A stretch of DNA of 64,000 nt, from assembly GCA_964237235.1 (NCBI GenBank), contig CAXSGY010000014.1:1-64000 (forward strand), read 5' to 3'. Origin of the DNA: GCA-002050365 sp964237235 (lineage in GTDB: Bacteria > Acidobacteriota > Blastocatellia > Pyrinomonadales > Pyrinomonadaceae). Below, piece after piece: positions 52,939-60,411 of the stretch. Position 1 is the stretch's first letter; the number at the start of each line of letters is the position of its first letter. The translations under genes were made by a program, and so were the position numbers. A model generated the notes under the pieces. That model saw nothing but the letters and a program-made list of their open reading frames with translations, searched no databases and had not been told where the DNA came from.

Positions 52939-54726
52939 ATGAAAAAAGCTTTAAAAATATTAGCTCTTGCCGGTTTGGTTTCGACCGTTGGCATCAACAC
53001 ATTGGCTCAAAAAAATATGAATGAAGATTTTCGCAAAACCGCTCCGGCGGCTCTCGCGCCGAAGGCGTTTGAAATTCCGAAACCGTTTGAAACCGTTTTG
53101 CCGAACGGTTTGAAGGTGGTCGTTTTTGAAGACCGGCGTTTGCCGCTCGTCAGTTATCGTCTGGGATTTAAAACCGGCACGATTTACGATCCGAAGGATT
53201 CAAACGGTTTGGCTTCGGCGACCGCCGGGCTTTTGAACGAAGGCACGAAAACGCGCACGAGCAAACAGCTCGCCGAAGAAATCGAGCGTTTGGGCGCGAG
53301 CATCTCGGCGGGCGCGGGCGAAGACAACACGACCGTCGCGGCTTCGGCTTTATCTTTATACAGCTCGGACATCTTAAAGCTGATGGCGGATTTGGTTTTG
53401 AATCCGTCGTATCCGCAAAACGAACTCGATCTGTATAAAAAAAATACGATTGAAAATTTGAAATATGAGCGTTCGCAGCCGGATTTTCTGGCGAACGAGC
53501 GAATCGAAAAGCTCGTTTACGGAACGCATCCATACGGCGCGGGTTCGCCGACCGATGCCGATGTCGAAAAAATCACGCGCGAAAAGCTCGCGGCTTTTCA
53601 CGATAAAATATTCGTGCCGAACAACGCGACGCTGATCGTCGTCGGCGACGTTGACCGTGAAAATCTAATTAAGGAAGTCAAAGACGCTTTCGGCGGTTGG
53701 AAAAAGGGAACGGTTGATACGTTGAAGTTCGACGCGCCGCCGTCGCGGACGGCGACGACGCTGACTTTAGTTGACCGTCCGGGTTCTTTGCAGTCGAACA
53801 TCGTTTTGGCGAATCTGGCAATTGAGCGCAACAATCCCGATTATTTTCCGGCTCTCGTGATGAATCAGATTTTGGGCGCGGGCGCGTCGTCGCGTCTGTT
53901 TATGAATCTGCGCGAAGCCAAAGGTTACACCTACGGCGCGTATTCAAATTTTGAAGCCAAGCGTTTGGCGGGCGGCTTCGGCGCGAAGGCGGAAGTCAGA
54001 ACGCCGGTTACGGGCGATTCTCTGAAGGAATTTTTCTACGAACTCAACCGCATTCGCAACGAGAAAGCGACCGAAAAAGAATTAAAGGACGCGAAAAGTT
54101 ATCTGACCGGCGTTTTCCCGTTGCGCGCCGAAACGCAGGAAGGTTTAACGAATATGCTCGTCGCGCAGCAGCTCTACGATTTACCGGCGGATTATTTGCA
54201 AACTTACCGCGATAAAGTCAATGCCGTGACTTTGGACGATGTCGAGCGCGTGGCAAAAAAATACGTCACGGCGGACAAAATCGCCATCGTCATCGTCGGC
54301 GATGTCGGCGAAATTCTGCCGCAAATCAAACCGTATTCGCAGAAGCTGGAAATTTTCGACGCGGACGGCAAAACGCTCGATGCGGCGAGCTTTGCGAATG
54401 TAAGCACCGGCGCGACCGCCGATGTCAACGGCAAATGGAATCTGACGATTGATTTTCAAGGTCAGCAGCTTCCCGTAACTTTGACGTTGAAACAAGACGG
54501 CGCGAAGGTTTCCGGCTCGATGGATTCGATGATGGGCAAAGGCGACATCGCCGACGCAAAAGTCGCGGGCAACAAATTTATCGGCACGGCGAAAGCCGAA
54601 ATTCAAGGTCAGGCGATGGAATTAAACATCAACGGAACGGTTGAAGGCGATTCGATGAAGGGAACGATCACGATCCCGATGCCCGGCGCGCCGCCGTTGC
54701 CTTTTACCGGCAAAAAAGCGCAGTAG
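52939..54726 (+). CDS. M16 peptidase-like non-catalytic subunit with extra C-terminal domain
   Basis: 595 residues with signal peptide (ending TLAQ). The HxxEH motif is missing: the aligned position reads DSNGLASATAGLLNEGT. It keeps the Arg/Tyr pair of the second subunit (SRLFMNLREAKGYTYGAYS), so it should pair with the upstream active subunit. The last 110 residues (from about 485: VNGKWNLTIDFQGQQLPVTL... GNKFIGTAKAEIQGQ) form an added beta-barrel-like domain not found in standard M16 proteins. Shine-Dalgarno GAGGG present. Confidence 0.9.
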   Translation: MKKALKILALAGLVSTVGINTLAQKNMNEDFRKTAPAALAPKAFEIPKPFETVLPNGLKVVVFEDRRLPLVSYRLGFKTGTIYDPKDSNGLASATAGLLNEGTKTRTSKQLAEEIERLGASISAGAGEDNTTVAASALSLYSSDILKLMADLVLNPSYPQNELDLYKKNTIENLKYERSQPDFLANERIEKLVYGTHPYGAGSPTDADVEKITREKLAAFHDKIFVPNNATLIVVGDVDRENLIKEVKDAFGGWKKGTVDTLKFDAPPSRTATTLTLVDRPGSLQSNIVLANLAIERNNPDYFPALVMNQILGAGASSRLFMNLREAKGYTYGAYSNFEAKRLAGGFGAKAEVRTPVTGDSLKEFFYELNRIRNEKATEKELKDAKSYLTGVFPLRAETQEGLTNMLVAQQLYDLPADYLQTYRDKVNAVTLDDVERVAKKYVTADKIAIVIVGDVGEILPQIKPYSQKLEIFDADGKTLDAASFANVSTGATADVNGKWNLTIDFQGQQLPVTLTLKQDGAKVSGSMDSMMGKGDIADAKVAGNKFIGTAKAEIQGQAMELNINGTVEGDSMKGTITIPMPGAPPLPFTGKKAQ

Positions 54727-54727
54727 A

Positions 54728-54809
54728 AAGTGAAAGAGTGGAAAAGTGGAAAAGTGAAAAAGGGGAAAAGGTTAAGAGCGAAAAAGTTCTTAACCTTTTC
54801 CTCTTTTTC
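54728..54809. repeat. Hairpin repeat K after the M16 pair
   Basis: Tandem GTGGAAAA-type units (54728-54760) run into an inverted repeat: left arm 54756-54776, right arm 54789-54809 (21 nt, one mismatch). It begins right after the M16 stop codon. Confidence 0.8.
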
Positions 54810-54894
54810 CGCGGTATGCTCAATACGAACCGAACGCTTAAATTTATTTCGACTTGTTAGTTGAATTATCGCATTCGACTTCGAGAGTGTATAA

Positions 54895-55068
54895 AATTAT
54901 GAGCTTCAGACACATTTTACGCTATGGCGGTCTCGAAACCAAAGAAACGGCTGGTATATTGTCAATCAAAAATTCCCCGATTACATACACGATAAAGTCT
55001 GCGATTATTACAACGCCCGCAACGTCGTCAACTCCGCGCACGATCAGGCGACACCGATTCAGGGCTAA
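54895..55068 (+). pseudogene. Gene remnant, C-terminal fragment
   Basis: A 57-codon stretch with no start codon that reads like real protein: NGWYIVNQKFPDYIHDKVCD then YYNARNVVNSAHDQATPIQG and a stop. A TAA closes the frame upstream at 54892. Composition is protein-like and another frame over the same DNA is not. Probably what is left of a larger gene at the edge of the toxin-like island; the parent family is unknown. Confidence 0.5.
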
Positions 55069-55118
55069 ACCAAAACTTTTGAAACGATGATCAGAGCGAC
55101 GATGCGCTGGAGATAAAA

Positions 55119-55916
55119 ATGAAAAATAAAATTCTCGTTTGCGCCGTCGCCTTCGTCTTATTTATGCAATCGGTCGCGGCTTGCAAAACTTCCGCCGGCA
55201 GCAGTCAAATTAACGCGGCAGACGATTTCGCCAGCAACGTTCAAAGAGCTGCAGCAAATAACTCAACCGTTAACAAAGAATTTAACCAAAACGTAAATCA
55301 ACCGCCGACTGCCGAAAAAAACGCCGCGAAACCTGAAACAAAAACGATAAAATTAACCGAAAAGTTAAAAAAGAAAAATTTAACGAAAGCGGATTATTTA
55401 AAGTTGAGCGAAACGCTCGGCTGGAAGGGATTTTGCGAGGCGGGCAACGCAATAGACGAAAACGCCGAAACGTTGAACATACCGTTTCACAAGCTCGGTG
55501 ATAACGAATAACTTTTGGAAATCGGCTGTAACCGCGCCGGAGCTTATTTAATTCAATACCTGTTTTATTTTATTGACGAAGCGAATTTAACCGCCAATCT
55601 TTTATCGTTTGAGCGATTCGAGAAAAACGACGTGAAAGTTCCTCTGCAAAGATTCGTTTCGTTTTACCCAACGGGCGCAGCGGATTTTGACACTCAGATG
55701 AAAAAATTAACAATCCGGCATCCGTATAATTCAACCGAACGTTGTGGCTGGAAAGCAGTCTATACAATTAAGAACGCAGATACAGATTTAAATGAAATGC
55801 GCGCCGAATGGAATTGCCAGCCGGGAGCCGATTCTGAAAAATGGCAGAAACTAAACCTCGAAAGTTTAAGAAAAAAAATCTGCAACCGGTCGAAGAAAAA
55901 AAGTAAAAAACCATAA
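55119..55916 (+). pseudogene. Lipoprotein-like gene interrupted by an in-frame stop (DUF1176-like)
   Basis: Frames 55119-55511 and 55515-55916 are in the same phase, separated only by TAA (55509-55511). Read through, they give one protein of about 265 residues: signal peptide with SVAACKTS (possible lipidation), a Lys/Thr/Pro-rich linker, then LSETLGWKGFCEAG, HKLGDNE-stop-LLEIGCNRAGAYLIQYLFYFI. The C-AY pattern resembles DUF1176. Good Shine-Dalgarno (TGGAGA). The stop most likely replaced a Tyr codon (TAC/TAT). Confidence 0.75.
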
Positions 55917-55929
55917 AATCGTAAGCTGT

Positions 55930-56304
55930 TTAATTGCCCTCAAAGATTTTTATTTCGTCAGGCGCGAGCGCAATGCGGCTATCTTGATAATAATTCTTGT
56001 CTTTATCCATCCGCGCCGTCTGCAAAATTTTCTTCGCCTCAATCATCTGCTCGACCAAAATAACAATTTTACTGTGCATTGCTTTCTTGCCGGAATCGTT
56101 GAAACTGATTTTATTGATTGTGTTCCCGCCAACATTTGTTTCTGCGTGTAAATGCCTTTCGGTAACATTAATTTTAGGCAACTCATAAAACCAATTTCCT
56201 TTTGTAGTTGGCGGCTCGCCAATGGTTTTGATTGCAAAAGGTTCTGAAAGATTTCCAGTCTTCGACGTAACTTCAGGCTTATTAAAAACTTCGGAAGCCT
56301 TTTT
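55930..56304 (-). pseudogene. Orphan polymorphic-toxin tip carrying the same junction peptide
   Basis: 124 codons open from just after a TGA (56305-56307), without an ATG. The N-terminal part reads PFAIKTIGEPPTTKGNWFYE, closely matching PFTLKTIGEPPITEGKLFFE in the toxin gene at 56827-58196, and the residues before it (ASEVFNKPE) also resemble the SAPKVLNEA of that gene. The following 85 residues (INVTERHLHAETNVGGNTIN...) are unrelated to the other toxin's C-terminus. This is the arrangement expected of a displaced C-terminal toxin cassette behind the immunity gene. No immunity gene of its own is recognised after it. Confidence 0.7.
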
Positions 56305-56407
56305 TCATTTGTTTATAAAGAATAATGTGTTTAGGTTCAGCAATCACACTCAAGTGAAACTTTCAGCGATTCGAGCAAACAGCACAAATTTATTTTAAGA
56401 TGTTCAG

Positions 56408-56833
56408 TTATTCGTTTTCACGAAAATCGGAAATCATCCATTTAGTCGTTAGCTGTAGTCTTTTAAGATAGTCTGCGAAAACAACTTCCCCGGTTTCATC
56501 GTCAAATCTCACGACAGCAAATCTAATAGAAATCAAGTCAGGTTGAATTTTCCTCTCATCCTCCGAGCAGTAATGAACGAAATACACTCCCCAAAGGAGT
56601 TTGCTTGAATAATCTGATTGCATCAAATAAATTTCTGTTCTAATATCACTCGACAGACTGATCCACTCTTTTTCCTTTGCAATTGCCCAAGCTCTTTCAT
56701 TTATTTGATCGACATTAAGATGACCGAGAGAGATATCTACGGATTCATAACCTTCCGTCGCTTTCAAACTTTTGTCGTAACAATCTTTAAAGTATGAAAT
56801 AATGCCCATTTTAACCAAACTTTTATTTACCAA
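56408..56833 (-). CDS. Putative immunity protein for the upstream toxin
   Basis: 141 residues, no signal peptide, no family recognised. It overlaps the end of the toxin gene by 7 nt if the TTG at 56833 is used (MVNKSLVKMGII); an ATG at 56809 is the alternative. AT-rich codon use like the toxin's C-terminal domain. Small size, position and overlap are typical of immunity genes in polymorphic-toxin loci. Role is inferred from position only. Confidence 0.6.
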   Translation of the reverse strand: MVNKSLVKMGIISYFKDCYDKSLKATEGYESVDISLGHLNVDQINERAWAIAKEKEWISLSSDIRTEIYLMQSDYSSKLLWGVYFVHYCSEDERKIQPDLISIRFAVVRFDDETGEVVFADYLKRLQLTTKWMISDFRENE

Positions 56834-58196
56834 TTTCTTTTATAAGAATAGTAATCATTCATCCACATTCCGCCAACAACTACTGGACCGAGTAATATTC
56901 CTCTGACCTCTGTTTTCATTTTAGCAACTGTTACATATCCTTCTTTGCCATCACCTAAGGGAAATTCAAATCCCTCCAAAATATCTTGGACATTAAAGCC
57001 GTTTGTTCTTAATCGGGCAGTTGTTTCCGCTAGTGCCTCTTCTATATAACGCAATAAATAGGATTTGAGGTAGCTGTTTGCTCTTAAAACGGCTCTTGTT
57101 TGTCTCAGCCATTTAAAAGGTTGTAGTTTTGGAGCCATCCATTGGTGAAATTCTTCGTGAAATTTTGCTATCTGAATTTCTTTCGGAGTTGCGTTTCTAC
57201 CAAATGTTATTCCGCTTCTTCCCCATTGATCGGTAAATCCCCCAGTATCACCGGGAAAGTTATGTTTGCTGACTGATACTTCACCGGGTTCAAAAAACAA
57301 TTTTCCTTCGGTTATTGGTGGTTCACCTATTGTTTTTAGAGTGAACGGCGTAGCGGTTGTTTTCATATTGTTTCGCGCTTCGTTAAGAACTTTTGGGGCT
57401 GATTCAAGGAGTAAAGCCATCACGATCTGCACGCCGAGCATCGCTATCGCTTCGGCTAGATATTTCGCCGCTTCGTTTAATTCTTCTTCCGTCGTTGCGT
57501 TGTATGTTTTGATCGCAAATTTTACCAACAGCTCGGCGGCTTGTGCAGCCATCGCGCTCATTGCTAACACGCCGAGCAGCAGCAGAACATCGGCGATTTC
57601 ACTGACGGCGAAAAATGACCGATTGCCCACGCGACGACGACCACTGCCATAATCGTTAAAGATAACGGGCTGATCAGTGAAAGTAGTTGATTGCCGATCT
57701 CTTCGGGCAACTGGAGAGCGGCGCGGCGGATAACTGCGCCGAGCTTGTCGGCGGTTGACCATTGCGACACGGGCGCGGACGGCGCGGGCGTAAAATCCTG
57801 ATATTTTTTGACGTTTTCGGCGAATCTCCGGGCGTGTCCGTCAAAGGTCGCTTTGCCGTCGCCGCCGAGCAAAAGATTGATGCCAAAGCGTTTTAAGTGT
57901 TCGACGACTTCGGGATAAACGTGAACTTTGATGTGGTGCGTTTTGCCGTGCGGATTATTCAGCAGCGCGATGATTTCAGGGTTGCTTCGCGCATTGCCGA
58001 CGATATGCGCGAAAAAAATCTGTGCGGTAAAGCGTTCATACGCCTTAATCGTCGCGTCGTCGCGCAGACCGATAATGTCGAAAAGCCTTTTAACCTAGTT
58101 TTCGACGGTTTCAGAATTTGGTCCGACCTGTATCTCGAAATAAAAACTTTTGCCGCCGTGATTTCTGTTTCCGGTGTGCAGATTTAAATGAGCCAC
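56827..58196 (-). pseudogene. Polymorphic toxin with HExxH metalloprotease-like tip, broken twice
   Basis: Reads as one protein of about 456 residues after two corrections: a TAG at codon 34 (58095-58097) and a one-base loss in a T5 run (57611-57615; six T would join AWAIGHF to FAVSEIAD). Start GTG 58196 behind TTACGGGGG. Parts: N-terminal region with HHIKVHVYPEVVEHL; hydrophobic pre-toxin region (WSTADKLGAVIRRAALQLPE ... AEAIAMLGVQIVMALLLES), like the DUF6861-type segment of secretion-linked effectors (from memory); junction KTIGEPP; and a C-terminal domain with zinc-binding HEEFH (57145-57159) and a downstream Glu-rich helix (YIEEALAETTARL). The C-terminal part is clearly AT-richer than the N-terminal part. 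Confidence 0.75.
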
Positions 58197-58205
58197 GCTA
58201 ATTTT

Positions 58206-58278
58206 CCCCCGTAAGCGTTGTGATTTCTCTATTTTAGCCGGAAACGTCGAACTGTCAAGGTTTTACGGCATACATTTT
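58206..58278 (-). promoter_or_regulatory. Promoter and shared upstream element of the toxin gene
   Basis: The 26-bp element 58253-58278 recurs at 60192-60217 with one mismatch. On the - strand it ends in TTGACA, a consensus -35, with TAAAAT (58231-58236) 16 nt further as -10. TTACGGGGG (58206-58214 region) precedes the GTG start by 9 nt and also recurs at the second effector gene. Confidence 0.65.
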
Positions 58279-59118
58279 TTACTTTTTTGCGCTTGCTTGT
58301 TTCAATAAGCGGATTATTTCTTTTTGCTTTGAGATTTCATTTTCGTTTTCGCGTCCCCATATTTTTGCTATTTCCAGAGCTGTTAGCTCCTTATAGTTAT
58401 ACAACTTATTTACCGGCTTTAGTTTTAAGGCTAAATTCGGTTGATATGCCAAGATTGCTTTTACCATCTCGACATCATTGGCTTCCGCTGCTCTCATCAG
58501 ACAATTAAATCCGGTCGGGTCTTGTTGATTTATATCAACGCCGCTGGCGATTACTAAATCCAAAACCTCTTTACTTTTTGCAGAATTAGTCAACGGGCTT
58601 GAAGAATTTTTTTCGGGATCGGAGTGATATTCAATTAGCAATTTTATCATCGGAATATCTTGATTGATAACGGCTCTGCCGAGGTTTGACGAAACATAAT
58701 CTTCTTGTCCGTTTTTATCTAAGGTAAAAAAATTCTTATTCGGATCAGCATTATACTCCAACAGTAGTCGAGCTATCTTTAATTGTTTTTCATCTGTGCC
58801 GACATAGCTGTCTTTTTTTATAACGTTATTTGCCCGCTCTCTTATTTTTCCGTCAACAGTCAGTCCTAATAATGTTCGATACATTGAATCATTAGGCTGT
58901 TCGGAAATTTTATATGAATAGTTAGGATTCGCGCCATTTTTTAATAACTCTTCAGTTTTTTCGATGTTCTCGCTTTCGACCGCTTTCATCAATTCAATAT
59001 TCTTACTTTCTTGGGTGGTTTGCGATATTTGCGCTTCGGTGAAAGATAATTTTTTACAGTTAAATTCAAAAATAAAGAAAAAAATAAAAAAAACGATAAA
59101 GAGAATAATTTTTTTCAT
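58279..59118 (-). CDS. Ankyrin-repeat lipoprotein, putative immunity protein
   Basis: 279 residues. Hydrophobic N-terminus (IILFIVFFIFFFIFEFNC) with a Cys that could be lipidated; then ankyrin-type repeats (LMKAVESENIEKTEELLKNG, ARLLLEYNADPNKN, AVINQDIPMIKLLIEYHSDP, LDLVIASGVDINQQD, LMRAAEANDVEMVKAILAY). Envelope location fits protection against a peptidoglycan-cleaving effector, and it starts 7 nt after the stop of such a gene. Strongly AT-rich, unlike the core genes. Immunity role is inferred from context. Confidence 0.7.
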   Translation of the reverse strand: MKKIILFIVFFIFFFIFEFNCKKLSFTEAQISQTTQESKNIELMKAVESENIEKTEELLKNGANPNYSYKISEQPNDSMYRTLLGLTVDGKIRERANNVIKKDSYVGTDEKQLKIARLLLEYNADPNKNFFTLDKNGQEDYVSSNLGRAVINQDIPMIKLLIEYHSDPEKNSSSPLTNSAKSKEVLDLVIASGVDINQQDPTGFNCLMRAAEANDVEMVKAILAYQPNLALKLKPVNKLYNYKELTALEIAKIWGRENENEISKQKEIIRLLKQASAKK

Positions 59119-59125
59119 AATTCTG

Positions 59126-60130
59126 TTAACTTTTGGAGATGTATACGTTATAGGCTGCCTTCCAATTATTTACGATGGAGCGCAATGGTTTAGCAGGCTG
59201 CGGCTGTCCTTTTTTTGGTCCGCTCGAATATTTCAACGCGCTTGTTGGAGTTGTGTTGACATCGCCGCCCGCCGCTATTGATGCCGCTTGATTTGGAAAA
59301 CTTGCCCATTCCAGACTTCCATTTTCTACAGCCATCTCAATTTGCTTATTTATAATATGCTCGACCATATTTCTATCAATTAACTTACCTACGACAAACA
59401 ATTCCTGCGATTCCGGTGTAAAGTCCGTCAATCCAAGTTTGGTTGCTTGTTCTCTCCACGTTCCCGGTATCGCCTGATATCTACCCAAAGCAACGCCTCC
59501 TTTATAAGCCGACAGATCATCCAACCGTTTCGGTTTATCAGGACGGTCTCCCATTATCACATCGTAGCCGGTTTGAATTCCGTCTTCATACTCTGTATCA
59601 GTTCCTTCCGCCCAAGCAATTACATCAAGAAATGCTTTGATCGTCAGTTCCTTCAAGTAATTACTCGCGGTCACGCCTTTTGCCGTGAGTGTGCGACAAA
59701 TATTTTCCTTATCTATTGTTTCAGCAATATGGCGAAAAGTGATGAAGTTTATTCTATCTTGAAGTGCTTGGCGAACGACGGAGTTATCGTCGAAATAAAT
59801 ACTTTTAGTACTGCACGGCACGCATAAAGGTTTAATGGAGCAACGAACCAGAAACCGATAATTTTCGTCGTTAGGAAAAATACAACTTGTTGAATTCAGA
59901 AAAGAATTTTTAGGCGGATTGGCGTTGAGAAGTTTAGGATAATTGATAACATCCTGAATCGCGGCGGCGGTATCAATGTCCAGAATCCCGTTTTCGGGAA
60001 TTCCGTAACCACGACTGAAGATTCTCGTGCTGTAATAATATTGAGCAGTCTGAAGCATCCATTGAACGATTTTTACATCTTGAAAATCGTTCTTGCCTCT
60101 GATTCCGACACCGTTGCTGATGAAAGCCAC
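59126..60130 (-). CDS. GH104-like peptidoglycan hydrolase with N-terminal binding domain, putative effector
   Basis: 334 residues, GTG start after TTACGGGGG, no signal peptide. N-terminal peptidoglycan-binding-like repeat (about 8-62: DVKIVQWMLQTAQ, NGILDIDTAAAIQDV). C-terminal lysozyme-like domain from about 163: KAFLDVIAWAEGTD (catalytic Glu175), GYDVIMGDRPDKP, ALGRYQAIPGTWREQATKLG and LTDFTPESQELFVVG, matching the GH104 layout of phage lambda-type endolysins. No holin or phage genes are near. With an ankyrin lipoprotein directly downstream and the same upstream element as the toxin gene, an exported anti-bacterial effector is more likely than a phage remnant. Confidence 0.8.
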   Translation of the reverse strand: MAFISNGVGIRGKNDFQDVKIVQWMLQTAQYYYSTRIFSRGYGIPENGILDIDTAAAIQDVINYPKLLNANPPKNSFLNSTSCIFPNDENYRFLVRCSIKPLCVPCSTKSIYFDDNSVVRQALQDRINFITFRHIAETIDKENICRTLTAKGVTASNYLKELTIKAFLDVIAWAEGTDTEYEDGIQTGYDVIMGDRPDKPKRLDDLSAYKGGVALGRYQAIPGTWREQATKLGLTDFTPESQELFVVGKLIDRNMVEHIINKQIEMAVENGSLEWASFPNQAASIAAGGDVNTTPTSALKYSSGPKKGQPQPAKPLRSIVNNWKAAYNVYISKS

Positions 60131-60141
60131 TGTTTTTCAAA

Positions 60142-60217
60142 CCCCCGTAAAATATTGTGAATAATCTATTCCTGACACTAAATACGCCTCGTGTCAAGGT
60201 TTTGCGGCATACATTTT
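60142..60217 (-). promoter_or_regulatory. Shared upstream element of the peptidoglycan hydrolase gene
   Basis: Second copy of the 26-bp element (60192-60217, one mismatch to 58253-58278), again ending in TTGACA on the - strand; here no good -10 lies at 16-18 nt. TTACGGGGG (60142-60150 region) precedes the GTG start by 11 nt. Confidence 0.55.
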
Positions 60218-60351
60218 CGATTTCTCGTCGGAAATCTCATTCGGGACGCAAACGGTGATGACTTTCGAGACGTTACTGCGGACAAACGAATGATGAAAGG
60301 CTCTTTCATTTATCGCTCGACATAAATAATAAAAAAGGAATGAACCAAAAA

Positions 60352-60388
60352 CGCGGCGTAGAGAAAATTTTATTTTCTCTACGCCGCG
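60352..60388 (-). terminator. Intrinsic terminator of the S9 peptidase gene
   Basis: Perfect 16-bp stem (60352-60367 with 60373-60388), 5-nt loop, followed on the - strand by TTTTTGG. 23 nt past the S9 stop. Confidence 0.85.
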
Positions 60389-60411
60389 CGAAGTTTTGTT
60401 GAAAAAACAAT

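Noticed and set aside
59126..60130. Peptidoglycan hydrolase considered as prophage endolysin
   Set aside because: No holin, spanin, tail or integrase genes nearby; the adjacent ankyrin lipoprotein and shared upstream element fit an effector locus better.
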